From Pseudomonas promysalinigenes (lineage in GTDB: Bacteria; Pseudomonadota; Gammaproteobacteria; Pseudomonadales; Pseudomonadaceae), in NCBI RefSeq assembly GCF_014269025.2, contig NZ_CP077094.1:806001-870000 (forward strand): a DNA stretch of 64,000 bases. Reading direction: 5' to 3'. The notes under the pieces are model-generated. The model was not told the DNA's origin and searched no databases. It saw nothing but the letters and a program-made list of their open reading frames with translations. The position numbers and the translations under genes were made by a program. Positions 25,488 to 34,523 of this stretch are shown here, in pieces. Each line of letters opens with the position of its first letter. Position 1 is the stretch's first letter.

Positions 25488-27055
25488 AGGAAGGTTTGCG
25501 CCAGGCAATGGCCTGGCTTCACACCTGGACCGGGCTGATATTTGGCTGGCTGCTGTTTGCCATATTCCTCACTGGCACCTTGTCGTACTTCAAGGAAGAA
25601 GTCAGTCACTGGATGCAGCCGGAAGTACGCCGCCATGCCCTCGACGCGCAGGCCAGCCTGCGTCTGGCCCAGCAGTACCTGGAGCACAATGGCGCGCATT
25701 CGAGCACTTGGATGATCCGCCTGCCCAGCGAGCGAGATGCGGGTTTGACCGTGGGTTGGCGTGACCCCGAGGGCGGGCGCCGAGGGTTTGTCAGGAAAAC
25801 CCTCGACGCCCAGACCGGGCAGCCAGTAGAGGCGCGCGACAGCCGAGGCGGCGAGTTCTTCTATCGTTTCCATTTCGAGCTGCAGATGCCCTATCCCTGG
25901 GGCCGCTGGCTGTCGACGTTGTGCGCCTTCATCATGCTGCTGGGGCTGGTGACCGGGATCATCACCCACAAGAAGATCTTCAAAGAGTTTTTCACGTTTC
26001 GCCCTGGCAAAGGGCAGCGCACGTGGCTGGACGGGCACAACGCCATCGGCGTGCTGGTGCTGCCGTTTCACCTGATGATCAGCTACAGCAGCCTGGTGCT
26101 GTTCATGTACCTGGTCATGCCCGCAAGCATCATGGCCAGTTATGGCAGTAGCAGCGGCTACTTCAATGACCTTTTCGGCCGCGACGACCCTCCCCAGGTA
26201 GTCAACGTCGCCACACCGCTGGTGCCGCTGGCAAGCCTGTATGCCAAGGTGCAGACGCAGGCGCCCGGTGCGCACATGGGGTTCATCCAGGTGCAGAACG
26301 CCGGGGATCGCAATGCCAGGGTAACGTTCACCCAGTCCTCGGCTGACAGCGTTCCCTACAGGCGCAGCGCCAACTGGACCTTCGACGGTGCCACCGGCGA
26401 GCTGCTGAGCCAGGGTGCGCCTGAAAGCGGTGCGATGATGACCGCATTCAGCTTCGCCGGTCTGCACATGGGTAACTACGCTGGGCCCTGGCTACGCTGG
26501 CTGTACTTTGCTTTCGGGCTTGCCGGCACAGCGGTGATTGGCACGGGCCTGGTGATGTGGTTGGGCAAGCGCCAGCTCAAGCATGCCAAGGCTCAACGCC
26601 TGCCGGGTGAGCTGCGCCTGGTCGAGGTGCTCAACATCGCCAGCATGAGTGGGCTGGTCGTGGCGGTGGCGGGATACTTCTGGGCCAATCGGCTGCTGCC
26701 GGTGACGCTGCCAGGGCGGGCAGACTGGGAGATCAATACCTTCTTCATGATCTGGCTGGCGGCGTTGGCGCATGCCGTGCTGCGGCCGGGCCGCAAGGCT
26801 TGGGGCGAGCAGTTGGCAGTGGGCGCAGCAGCCTTTGCGCTGTTGCCGGCGCTCAATGCCCTGAGTACTGGCCAAGGCCTCAACGCCTCGGTCCCGGCCG
26901 GTGACTGGGCCATGGCCGGCTTCGACCTCACCGCCCTGGCCTGCGGGGTATTCCTTGCCTGGGCTGCGAGCAGCATGCTGCGCCCTGCGAAGCCTGCTAG
27001 CCAACGCGCGGCGAAGGCGGCCAAAGTTTCGCCCGCGATGGTCGAGGTCAAGTGA
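25484..27055 (+). CDS. PepSY-associated TM protein (siderophore/iron reductase type)
   Basis: 523 aa inner-membrane protein. It opens with the family signature AMAWLHTWTGLIFGWLLF (helix 1 with conserved His), then the periplasmic PepSY domain (about 35-135) and further helices (SALL-type LCAFIMLLGLVTGIITH; GVLVLPFHLMISYSSLVLFMYLV; LYFAFGLAGTAVIGTGLVMWL) plus three C-terminal helices. Relatives (FoxB/FpvG-like) reduce ferric siderophores in the periplasm; conserved histidines could hold heme. ATG 25484 overlaps the previous stop; a longer frame from 25142 is spurious. Reductase activity is inferred. Confidence 0.85.
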   Translation: MKEGLRQAMAWLHTWTGLIFGWLLFAIFLTGTLSYFKEEVSHWMQPEVRRHALDAQASLRLAQQYLEHNGAHSSTWMIRLPSERDAGLTVGWRDPEGGRRGFVRKTLDAQTGQPVEARDSRGGEFFYRFHFELQMPYPWGRWLSTLCAFIMLLGLVTGIITHKKIFKEFFTFRPGKGQRTWLDGHNAIGVLVLPFHLMISYSSLVLFMYLVMPASIMASYGSSSGYFNDLFGRDDPPQVVNVATPLVPLASLYAKVQTQAPGAHMGFIQVQNAGDRNARVTFTQSSADSVPYRRSANWTFDGATGELLSQGAPESGAMMTAFSFAGLHMGNYAGPWLRWLYFAFGLAGTAVIGTGLVMWLGKRQLKHAKAQRLPGELRLVEVLNIASMSGLVVAVAGYFWANRLLPVTLPGRADWEINTFFMIWLAALAHAVLRPGRKAWGEQLAVGAAAFALLPALNALSTGQGLNASVPAGDWAMAGFDLTALACGVFLAWAASSMLRPAKPASQRAAKAAKVSPAMVEVK

Positions 27056-27381
27056 TGCTCAGTTTTGCCCTGATCGGTTTCGCCGGCTTCGCTGCCCTGT
27101 GCCTGGCGATGGAAAAACACTTCAGCGCGCTGCTGGTGCGTAAACCCTCGGCATTCAAGCTGCGCGTGTTGCGAATCGTCGGGTGGTCGTTGCTGACAGT
27201 ATCGTTGGCGCTTGCCGTTCATGGGCGAGGCTGGGCCCATGGTCTGGTGGAATGGGTCGCTTGCCTGATGGCGGGAGTCACCGTGTGGGTGTTCGGTCTA
27301 CCCTATCGACCGTGGCTGCTGCTCGGCCTGGCAGCTGTCAGCCTGGTGCTCGGGCCGCTGCTGGCGCTGTTGAACGGGTGA
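27055..27381 (+). CDS. DUF3325-type small membrane protein
   Basis: 108 aa with three membrane helices (about 2-22, 42-62 and 66-105). It opens MLSFALIGFAGFAALCLAMEKHF, typical of the small protein that follows PepSY proteins in iron clusters. ATG 27055 overlaps the upstream stop as TGATG; GTG 27052 is one codon earlier. It probably assembles with the PepSY and DUF3649 proteins. Confidence 0.78.
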   Translation: MLSFALIGFAGFAALCLAMEKHFSALLVRKPSAFKLRVLRIVGWSLLTVSLALAVHGRGWAHGLVEWVACLMAGVTVWVFGLPYRPWLLLGLAAVSLVLGPLLALLNG

Positions 27382-27385
27382 TGCC

Positions 27386-27937
27386 TTGACTGATTCTGAC
27401 AACGACGGCGCCCGTGCACGTTTGCTTCAAGTGTTTCTGGCCCAGCGTGCGCGCATGGAAGCCATGGTCAACCGCCGGGTCGGTTGCCGTGCCACGGCGT
27501 CCGACCTGGTTCAGGAACTGTTCCTGCGCTTGTGGCGACGGCCCGAGGTCAAAGCCCAGGCGCTCGATACCTACTTGTTGCGTTGTGCCGGCAACCTGGC
27601 CATCGATCATTTGCGCAGTGAAGGTAGCCGCGAGCGTGTCGCCGAAGCCTCGCTAGCGGGGGATGAAGCTGCGCAGCCTCAGGCCCCGGAACACGCCCTG
27701 GAGGTCGATCATGATCTGCAGCGCATCGAAACCGCGCTGCGAGCCCTGCCTGAGCGTACTCGGCAAATATTTCTGCTCAACCGCATACACGGCTGCACCT
27801 ACGGCGAAATCGCCAAGGCCATGCAGCTTTCCCAGAGCACCGTGGAAAAGCATATGATGCGCGCCCTAGAGGCGTGCAAGGCTAGTATTGCCGAGCCCGC
27901 GACCTTTATTCGCAGGCCAGGGAGCGCCCGCCGATGA
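27386..27937 (+). CDS. ECF sigma factor, FecI/iron-starvation type
   Basis: 183 aa with sigma region 2 (about 20-85; ASDLVQELFLRLWRRPEV and YLLRCAGNLAIDHLRSE) and region 4 (about 118-170; ALRALPERTRQIFLLNRIHG then EIAKAMQLSQSTVEKHMMRAL). The start is TTG 27386, 5 bases after the DUF3325 stop, with GGGTGA upstream. It shares an ATGA overlap with the anti-sigma gene. It should direct transcription of the TonB receptor gene when the cognate siderophore is sensed. Confidence 0.92.
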   Translation: MTDSDNDGARARLLQVFLAQRARMEAMVNRRVGCRATASDLVQELFLRLWRRPEVKAQALDTYLLRCAGNLAIDHLRSEGSRERVAEASLAGDEAAQPQAPEHALEVDHDLQRIETALRALPERTRQIFLLNRIHGCTYGEIAKAMQLSQSTVEKHMMRALEACKASIAEPATFIRRPGSARR

Positions 27938-28914
27938 GCGACCCGCAGCAGACCACCGCCACCGTGTCCGAGGCGGCCTTGCAGTGGCTGATCCGCATCA
28001 ACGAGCAGCCCGCAGTAGCTAGCAGTGCGCCTTTCAAGCGCTGGTTGCTGGCCAATCCCAGCCATCGGCAGGCCTATGCACAAGCCCAAACGTTGTGGCA
28101 ACTGTGCGAGGCGCCGGCGGCCCGCTTGGCCGCGCTGGAGCAGGCAGACTTGCAGCACTATTTGCAGGCCATGGCCAAGCCCCGCGACAAAGGCCGTTGG
28201 CGCCGTGCCGGTGCAGCGCTGGCCGCCGCTTGCCTGGTGCTGGCCATTAGTGTGGCCGGCGGCTGGCGGCCGACTGACTGGTGGCTGAACCTGCAGGCGG
28301 ACTACAGCAGCGATGATGCGCTGGCCCAGGTAACCCTGGCGGACCAGTCACAGGTGACCTTGGACGCCCATAGCGCCATCGCCGTCGACTTTGAACAAGG
28401 CGAACGCCGTGTGCGCCTGCTGCAGGGCGCAGCGTTCTTCCAGGTGACCCATACCGGGCAACCCTTCGTGGTGCAGGCCGCAGGCGGTGAGGTGCGGGTG
28501 TTGGGTACGCAGTTCGAGGTGCGCGAGCAAGGGCAGGGCGCCCAGGTTACGGTGCGCAACGGGCGGGTGGCGGTGGTTGCCAAGCCAGGCGAGGCGAGCA
28601 AGGTGCTCACGGCCAATCAACAGTTGGCTTACAGCAACGGGCTAAGCGGTGATATCGCGCGCGTTGACAGTGATAGCCGGCTGGCCTGGCGCCAGGGCTG
28701 GTTGAGCTACTACCAGGTGCCGCTGGCCCAGGTGGTGGCTGACCTGGGCCGCTATTACCCTGGCCGCATCGTTGTGCTGAACGCTGAGTTGGGGCAGCGC
28801 AGGGTCAGCGGCAGCTTCCCTGCCGATCAACCACTGGCCGCCCTCGACTCGCTGGCCAAACTGCTGGGCTTCGAGCGCAGGACGTTGCTTGGCCGGCTAA
28901 CCGTGATCCGCTGA
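27934..28914 (+). CDS. FecR-family anti-sigma factor / sigma regulator
   Basis: 326 aa. Cytoplasmic N-terminal DUF4880-like region (about 10-60; ALQWLIRINEQP, FKRWLLANPSHRQAY), one membrane helix near 90-108, and a periplasmic FecR domain (QVTLADQSQVTLDAHSAI; RVRLLQGAAFFQV; VRVLGTQFEV). The C-terminal part should contact the receptor's STN domain. It overlaps the sigma gene by 4 bases. Together they form the cell-surface signalling pair for the receptor downstream. Confidence 0.92.
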   Translation: MSDPQQTTATVSEAALQWLIRINEQPAVASSAPFKRWLLANPSHRQAYAQAQTLWQLCEAPAARLAALEQADLQHYLQAMAKPRDKGRWRRAGAALAAACLVLAISVAGGWRPTDWWLNLQADYSSDDALAQVTLADQSQVTLDAHSAIAVDFEQGERRVRLLQGAAFFQVTHTGQPFVVQAAGGEVRVLGTQFEVREQGQGAQVTVRNGRVAVVAKPGEASKVLTANQQLAYSNGLSGDIARVDSDSRLAWRQGWLSYYQVPLAQVVADLGRYYPGRIVVLNAELGQRRVSGSFPADQPLAALDSLAKLLGFERRTLLGRLTVIR

Positions 28915-28926
28915 GAAAAAATTTTC
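28915..28926. promoter_or_regulatory. Inverted A/T motif in the receptor promoter region
   Basis: GAAAA-AA-TTTTC directly after the fecR stop, 91 bases before the receptor start. It is similar to the motif at 25074-25087. The 103-base fecR-receptor gap probably contains the ECF-dependent promoter; its -35 and -10 cannot be fixed by eye. Confidence 0.3.
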
Positions 28927-29017
28927 AAATACCAGTGAGGTAATCAGAGGCGGCATCCGTGTAATGAGTGAAAGTGCGATTGATTCGCAGTAATAGCCCT
29001 CTCACAGGTCAGCGTCC

Positions 29018-31408
29018 ATGAACTTCACCCCTCGTTGCGTTCCCCTCTGGCTTGGCCTTGCAGCGTGCTCGGCCACCCTTGCTGCTCCTGGCCTGGCAGC
29101 TGCCGAACAACTCCAGTTGCATGGCTTCGCTCAGCCCAGCCAACCCCTGGCTCAAGCCTTGAATGCCTTCAGCCGTGCCACCGGGCAAAGCGTGGTCTAC
29201 ACCCTTGAGCTGCCCAATGTTCAGGCTCCGGCGCTCAACGGCTCGTTCAGCGCCGAGCAGGCCTTGCAACAGCTATTGGGCGGCAGCGGGCTGACCTGGC
29301 GCCGCCTCGACGCCCGCACCTTGACGCTCGAACCTGTGGCCAGCGCTGCCGCCCTCAACTTGCAAGCCACCACGGTGACTTCGCAGATGGACAGCTACAG
29401 CTATCAGCCGCCGGCCAGCCCATCGATCATGCGCGGCCAAGGGCCGTCCCAGGATATCCCCCAGGCGATCAATGTAGTGCCCGCGCAGGTCATTCGCGAC
29501 CAGGCACCGCGCAATTTGGACGATGCGCTGGCCAACGTCAGCGGTATCACCCAGGGCAACAACTTCGGGGGCACTGCCGACACCGTGATGAAGCGCGGTT
29601 TCGGCGACAACCGTGATGGCTCGATCATGCGCGACGGCATGCCGGTGGTGCAGGGCCGCAGCCTCAATGCCAGCACCGAGCGGGTAGAAGTGCTCAAGGG
29701 CCCAGCTTCCTTGCTGTACGGCATACAAGACCCTGGCGGGGTCATCAACGTGGTCAGCAAACGCCCGCAACTGCAGCAATACAACGCGTTGAGCGTGCGT
29801 GGCTCGACCTACGGCAGCGGCAAGAACGGCAGCGGCGGTGGCCTGGACAGCACCGGTGCGCTAGGCGACAGCAACTTCGCCTATCGGCTGATCGTCGATC
29901 ACGAGGACGAGGACTACTGGCGTAACTATGGCGTGCACCGCGAGTCGCTGGTGGCGCCGTCGCTGGCCTGGCTCGGTGAAGATACCCAAGTGGTGCTGGC
30001 TTACGAGCACCGCGAGTTCACCTCCCCGTTCGACCGCGGCACGGCATTCGGCAGCAACGGCCACCCCTTGAACATACCCGCTACCCGGCGGCTGGACGAG
30101 CCATTCAACGACATGCAAGGGAGGTCCGACCTCTATCGCTTGGAAGTCGACCATCAGCTGGCCGATGACTGGAAGCTGCATTTCGGTTACAGCTTCAACC
30201 GCGAGACCTACGATGCCAGCCAGGTTCGCATTGCTGGCATCAACGAAGCCAAGGGCACGCTGACCCGCAGTATCGATGGCACGCACAACGCCATGAGCCG
30301 CGACCAGTTCGCCACCCTGAGCCTCAATGGCACGGCCACCTTGGCCGGCCTGCAGAACGACCTGATGTTCGGCGTCGACCACGAGGACCGCAAAATCTTT
30401 CGCGGCGACCTGATCCGCCAGAGCGCCAGGTCCACGTTCAGCTACCTGAACCCGGTATATGGCCAGGAAGTGGAGGGCACCACGGTGCGTGCCAGCGATA
30501 GCGACCAGACCGACAAGCTGCGCACCGACGCGTTGTTCGTGCAGGACGCGCTGCACTTGGACGAGCACTGGATTCTGGTCGCCGGGGCGCGCTATCAGCA
30601 ATACGACCAGTACGCCGGCCGCGGCCGCCCGTTCAAGGCCAACACCGACACCAATGGCCAGGCTTGGGTACCCCATGCCGGCATCGTCTACAAGGTCGAC
30701 GACCAGCTGTCGTTCTATGGCAGCTACAGCGAGTCGTTCAAGCCCAACTCCAGCATCGCCCCGCTGACTGGCGGCGTGGTACTGGATTCGTCGGTGGCAC
30801 CGGAAGAGGGCAAGTCCTGGGAGCTGGGTGCCAAGCTCGACATGCCCGGCAGCCTGACCGGCACATTGGCACTGTTCGATATCACCAAGCGCAACGTGCT
30901 GGTTTCCAACTTCGACAGTGCCAGCGGCGAGACGCTTTACAGCAACGCTGGCGAAGTCAACTCGCGGGGTGTCGAACTCGACCTCACCGGCCAGCTCAGC
31001 GAGCGCTGGAGCCTGATCGGCAGCTACGCGTACACCGACGCCAAGGTCACCAAGGACCCGGACATCGAAGGGAACCGCCTGCAGAACGTGGCCCGCCACA
31101 GCGGTTCGTTGTCGGCGGTGTATGACTTTGGCAGCCTGATTGGTGGCGATCGCCTGCGTTTTGGGGCCGGGGCGCGGTATGTCGGTGAGCGGCCAGGCAA
31201 CTCGACCAACACCTTCGACCTGCCCAGCTATACCGTGGCCGATGCGTTCGCCACTTACGAGACCAAGCTGGACGAACACAACGTTCGCCTGCAACTGAAC
31301 GTGAAGAACCTTTTCGACAAGGTGTATTACAGCTCAGCGGTGAACCAGTACTTCGTCGCCCTCGGTGATGCGCGACAGGTGAGCGTGTCCAGCACCTTCG
31401 AATTCTGA
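29018..31408 (+). CDS. TonB-dependent siderophore receptor with STN signalling domain
   Basis: 796 aa outer-membrane receptor. Signal peptide ends near GLAAAEQ (about residue 29). An STN secretin/TonB short domain follows (about 40-108; LAQALNAFSRATGQSVVY, FSAEQALQQLLGGSGLTW), which signals to FecR. The plug domain (about 130-250) has QDIPQAINVVPAQVIRD and RVEVLKGPASLLYG; the 22-strand barrel ends in VSSTFEF with terminal Phe. The barrel resembles hydroxamate-type receptors (FoxA/FhuE/FpvA class), but the ligand cannot be assigned. Probable xenosiderophore uptake under ECF control. Confidence 0.92.
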   Translation: MNFTPRCVPLWLGLAACSATLAAPGLAAAEQLQLHGFAQPSQPLAQALNAFSRATGQSVVYTLELPNVQAPALNGSFSAEQALQQLLGGSGLTWRRLDARTLTLEPVASAAALNLQATTVTSQMDSYSYQPPASPSIMRGQGPSQDIPQAINVVPAQVIRDQAPRNLDDALANVSGITQGNNFGGTADTVMKRGFGDNRDGSIMRDGMPVVQGRSLNASTERVEVLKGPASLLYGIQDPGGVINVVSKRPQLQQYNALSVRGSTYGSGKNGSGGGLDSTGALGDSNFAYRLIVDHEDEDYWRNYGVHRESLVAPSLAWLGEDTQVVLAYEHREFTSPFDRGTAFGSNGHPLNIPATRRLDEPFNDMQGRSDLYRLEVDHQLADDWKLHFGYSFNRETYDASQVRIAGINEAKGTLTRSIDGTHNAMSRDQFATLSLNGTATLAGLQNDLMFGVDHEDRKIFRGDLIRQSARSTFSYLNPVYGQEVEGTTVRASDSDQTDKLRTDALFVQDALHLDEHWILVAGARYQQYDQYAGRGRPFKANTDTNGQAWVPHAGIVYKVDDQLSFYGSYSESFKPNSSIAPLTGGVVLDSSVAPEEGKSWELGAKLDMPGSLTGTLALFDITKRNVLVSNFDSASGETLYSNAGEVNSRGVELDLTGQLSERWSLIGSYAYTDAKVTKDPDIEGNRLQNVARHSGSLSAVYDFGSLIGGDRLRFGAGARYVGERPGNSTNTFDLPSYTVADAFATYETKLDEHNVRLQLNVKNLFDKVYYSSAVNQYFVALGDARQVSVSSTFEF

Positions 31409-31442
31409 AGGCTGGGCAGCCAGGTGGAGCCGATGCTCGCAC

Positions 31443-32318
31443 TCAGCCACGGACGGCGCAGCGGTACTCGCCAGGGGAGGCGCCCATGGCCTGGCGGAAG
31501 CGGTTGCTGAAATGGCTGGCGCTGGCGAACCCGCACAACAGCGCCACCTGACCCAATGGCAAGTCGCCCAGGCGCAGTAGCTGGCAAGCGCGATGCAGTC
31601 GCCGCGCCAGCAGGTACTGATGCGGCGGCAGGCCGAAACTTGTGCGGAACATTCGCGCAAAGTGGTATTCGGACAAGTTACTGCGCAGGGCCAGTTCGCC
31701 CAGGGTGATCGGTTGCTCCAGGTGCGCCTCGATATAGTCCACCAGTTGCCGACGCAGGCTAGGTGCCAACCCGCCTTTGAGCCGTAACCCGCGGCGCAGG
31801 CCAACCTGGCTGAGCACGGCATGATCGACGATGTCATGGGCCAGGCTGCTGGCTAGCAGACGCTCGGCCGGCTCATCCCAAGCCAGGGTGATCAAATGGC
31901 GAAAACGCAGCGATTGCTGGGGGTCATCGAGGAAGGTCGCCTCCTGCAGTTGCAGTTCCCGTGGTTCGCGGTCGAGCAGGCGCACGCAGCCCAAGGCGAA
32001 CTGCGCCTCGCTGATATACAGGTGCGCCAGGCGGATGGCGCCGTTGACGACCCAGTTGGACTCGTGCCCGGCCGGCATGATGCACAGTTTGTCCGGCGCA
32101 CCCTTGTCGGCAGGGCGCTGGCGACGGAAGGTGCCGGTGCCATCGGCGATGTAGCATGACAGGGTGTGATGGCTCGGTGCCTGATAGTCGCGTGCGTCGT
32201 CGCGGTTGCTCCACAACGCCGCCGCCAGCCCATCGCCCAGGTGCGCGCTCAGCTCCAGCCGGGCGTTGGGCGAGGCGTGCATGGCGTTGAACACTTGCAG
32301 TTGGCTCAGTGGTGTCAT
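31443..32318 (-). CDS. AraC-family regulator
   Basis: 291 aa. C-terminal AraC HTH domain covers about residues 190-290: ITLGELALRSNLSEYHFARMFRTSFG and LPLGQVALLCGFASASHFSNRFRQAMGASPGEYR. The N-terminal half is a cupin-like ligand domain. ATG 32318 has AGGA 6 bases upstream; an ATG at 32339 is also possible. It diverges from the DMT exporter gene across about 180 bases, so it probably controls that exporter. Effector unknown. Confidence 0.87.
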   Translation of the reverse strand: MTPLSQLQVFNAMHASPNARLELSAHLGDGLAAALWSNRDDARDYQAPSHHTLSCYIADGTGTFRRQRPADKGAPDKLCIMPAGHESNWVVNGAIRLAHLYISEAQFALGCVRLLDREPRELQLQEATFLDDPQQSLRFRHLITLAWDEPAERLLASSLAHDIVDHAVLSQVGLRRGLRLKGGLAPSLRRQLVDYIEAHLEQPITLGELALRSNLSEYHFARMFRTSFGLPPHQYLLARRLHRACQLLRLGDLPLGQVALLCGFASASHFSNRFRQAMGASPGEYRCAVRG

Positions 32319-32441
32319 GGTCTGTCCTCTTGCGCTCATCCTACTGCGCCTGCGCTGCGGTGGCTGCTGTCTCAGGCGCAAAAGCGCAAGTTTGTGCAAG
32401 CGGGCAAACGTCGGTCGCAAGAATACTGAGGCTCCTGGTGA

Positions 32442-32460
32442 GAGCGGGGTTACCCGCGAA
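32442..32460. repeat. REP-like fragment
   Basis: GAGCGGGGTTACCCGCGAA resembles the core of the P. putida REP element (GAGCGGGTTTACCCGCGAA as I recall). It lies between the AraC and DMT genes, about 40 bases before the latter's start, and forms a short stem (GCGGGGTTACCCGC). Confidence 0.6.
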
Positions 32461-32501
32461 ACGCTGGGCATCGATTTCCAAAGGACCAAGGAGCCGCCAC
32501 C

Positions 32502-33419
32502 ATGAACCTGTCCCTCTACCTGCTGACCGTGCTGATCTGGGGCACCACCTGGATCGCCTTGAAGCTGCAATTGGGCGTGGTCGCCATCCCGGTGTCGATC
32601 GTCTACCGCTTCGCCCTGGCCGGCGTGATCCTGTTCGTCATCCTCCTGTTCACCCGCCGGCTGCAACCGATGGGCCGGCGCGGCCACGCTATCTGCCTCG
32701 CGCAGGGCGTGTGCCTGTTCTGCGTCAACTTCATGTGCTTTCTCACGGCCAGCCAGTGGGTTGCCAGTGGCTTGATCGCCGTGGTGTTCTCGACCGCCAC
32801 CTTGTGGAATGCCCTGAATGCCCGGCTATTCTTCGGCCAGAAGATCGCCAGCAACGTGATCGGTGGTGGTGCGCTGGGTTTACTGGGGTTGGGCCTGCTG
32901 TTCTGGCCCGAGCTTTCCCACCACCAGGCCAGCCGCGAAACCTTCTACGGGCTGGGCCTGGCCCTGCTGGGCACGCTGTGCTTCTCGGCCGGTAACATGC
33001 TTTCGAGCCTGCAGCAGAAGGCCGGGCTCAAACCCATGACCACCAACGCCTGGGGTATGGTGTACGGCGCCTCGCTGCTGGCGGTGTACTGCCTGGCCAG
33101 GGGCATCCCCTTCGCCATGCAATGGGATGCTCGCTATGTCGGCTCGCTGCTGTACCTGGTCATCCCCGGCTCGGTGATCGGCTTCACCGCCTACCTTACC
33201 TTGGTCGGGCGCATGGGGCCGGAGCGGGCAGCCTATTGCACTGTGCTGTTCCCGCTGGTTGCACTGAACGTGTCGGCCTTCGCCGAGGGCTATCAGTGGA
33301 CAACCCCAGCACTGTTTGGGCTGCTGGCGGTGATGGCCGGGAATGTGCTGGTGTTTCGCAAAGCCAGGGCTACTGTGCACATGCCCGCTCGGTGCCTCAC
33401 AAGGGGAGCAGAACGTTGA
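32502..33419 (+). CDS. EamA/DMT-superfamily transporter
   Basis: 305 aa, ten predicted membrane helices in two EamA repeats (first repeat from LYLLTVLIWGTTWIALKLQ; second from FYGLGLALLGTLCFSAGNM). The family exports amino acids and other small metabolites from the cytoplasm. AAGGAG lies 8 bases before the ATG. It diverges from an AraC regulator. Substrate unknown. Confidence 0.88.
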   Translation: MNLSLYLLTVLIWGTTWIALKLQLGVVAIPVSIVYRFALAGVILFVILLFTRRLQPMGRRGHAICLAQGVCLFCVNFMCFLTASQWVASGLIAVVFSTATLWNALNARLFFGQKIASNVIGGGALGLLGLGLLFWPELSHHQASRETFYGLGLALLGTLCFSAGNMLSSLQQKAGLKPMTTNAWGMVYGASLLAVYCLARGIPFAMQWDARYVGSLLYLVIPGSVIGFTAYLTLVGRMGPERAAYCTVLFPLVALNVSAFAEGYQWTTPALFGLLAVMAGNVLVFRKARATVHMPARCLTRGAER

Positions 33420-33469
33420 AAAACGCCTCACCTTTGCGCTAAGTAGTCCGGTTCAGGCAGTAGATGGTG

Positions 33470-34444
33470 TCAGCCCTTCCACACCTGTGGGTTCACCAGA
33501 TCCCGCGGCCGCTCACCGAGCAACGCGGCACGCAGGTTTTCCATTGCTCGGTTGGCCATGGCCTGTCGGGTTTCGGCTGTCGCCGAACCGATATGCGGCA
33601 AGGTCAGCGCATTGGGCAGCTTGAACAGCGGTGAGTCGCTGAGTGGTTCTTGTTCGTACACATCCAGGCCAGCGCCACGCAAGGTGCCGTTCTGCAGTGC
33701 CTCAATCAGCGCCGCCTCGTCTACTACCGGCCCTCGGGCGATGTTGATCAGAAATGCGCTCGGCTTCATCAGCTTCAGTTCGCGGGCGCCGATCAGCTTG
33801 CGTGTGGCATCGGACAGCGGCACCACCAGGCAGACGAAGTCGGCTTCGGCCAGCAACTGGTCGAGGCTGCGGTACTGGGCACCCAGCGCTTGTTCCAAGG
33901 CAGGTTTGCGGCTGTTGCCGGCATATAGGATCGGCATGTTGAAGCCGAAGTGGCCGCGGCGGGCGATGGCGGCGCCGATGTTGCCCAGGCCGACGATGCC
34001 CAAGGTCTTGCCATGCACATCGCTACCAAAGTGGGTTGGCGCAACCGTGGCCTGCCAACTGCCCGCCTTGGTCCAGGCATCGAGCTCGGCGGTGCGCCGG
34101 GCGCAGCCCATGATCAACGAGAAACCCAGGTCGGCGGTGCTCTCGGTGAGCACGTCGGGGGTGTTGGTCAAGGCGATGCCGCGCTCGTTGAAATAGTCGA
34201 GGTCATAATTGTCGTAGCCGACCGAGACACTGGACACCACCTCAAGCTTGCCCGCGCCTTCGAGCTGCGTGCGGCCAAGCTTGCGTCCGGCCCCGATCAG
34301 GCCGTGTGCTTCGGGCAGGGCTTCGTTGAACTGGGCGCTGATGTCACCGAGCTTGGGGTTGGGCACGATCACATTGAAGTCTTGCTGCAGGTGCTCGGCC
34401 ATGGCCGGCGTGATGCGGCTGAAGGCCAGTACGGTCTTTTTCAT
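33470..34444 (-). CDS. ghrB: 2-hydroxyacid dehydrogenase, glyoxylate/2-ketogluconate reductase type
   Basis: 324 aa, D-isomer-specific 2-hydroxyacid dehydrogenase, most similar in feel to GhrB/TkrA that reduce glyoxylate, hydroxypyruvate and 2-ketogluconate with NADPH. Rossmann motif is GIVGLGNIGAAIARR (about 148-162). Catalytic Arg is in INIARGPVVDE, Glu in DVYEQEP and His in LPHIGSAT. It is a single gene, convergent with the DMT exporter. The precise substrate is uncertain. Confidence 0.85.
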   Translation of the reverse strand: MKKTVLAFSRITPAMAEHLQQDFNVIVPNPKLGDISAQFNEALPEAHGLIGAGRKLGRTQLEGAGKLEVVSSVSVGYDNYDLDYFNERGIALTNTPDVLTESTADLGFSLIMGCARRTAELDAWTKAGSWQATVAPTHFGSDVHGKTLGIVGLGNIGAAIARRGHFGFNMPILYAGNSRKPALEQALGAQYRSLDQLLAEADFVCLVVPLSDATRKLIGARELKLMKPSAFLINIARGPVVDEAALIEALQNGTLRGAGLDVYEQEPLSDSPLFKLPNALTLPHIGSATAETRQAMANRAMENLRAALLGERPRDLVNPQVWKG

Positions 34445-34523
34445 CGGGCGACATCTCAGGGCGGTGATTGGGCTTGATTGGTTAGCAACCTACCATTGTC
34501 CACCGCCACTGCGCAGCAGCTTT

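Noticed and set aside
29861..31294. 477-codon minus-strand frame inside the TonB receptor
   Set aside because: The receptor has clear STN, plug and barrel signatures; the antisense frame has none.
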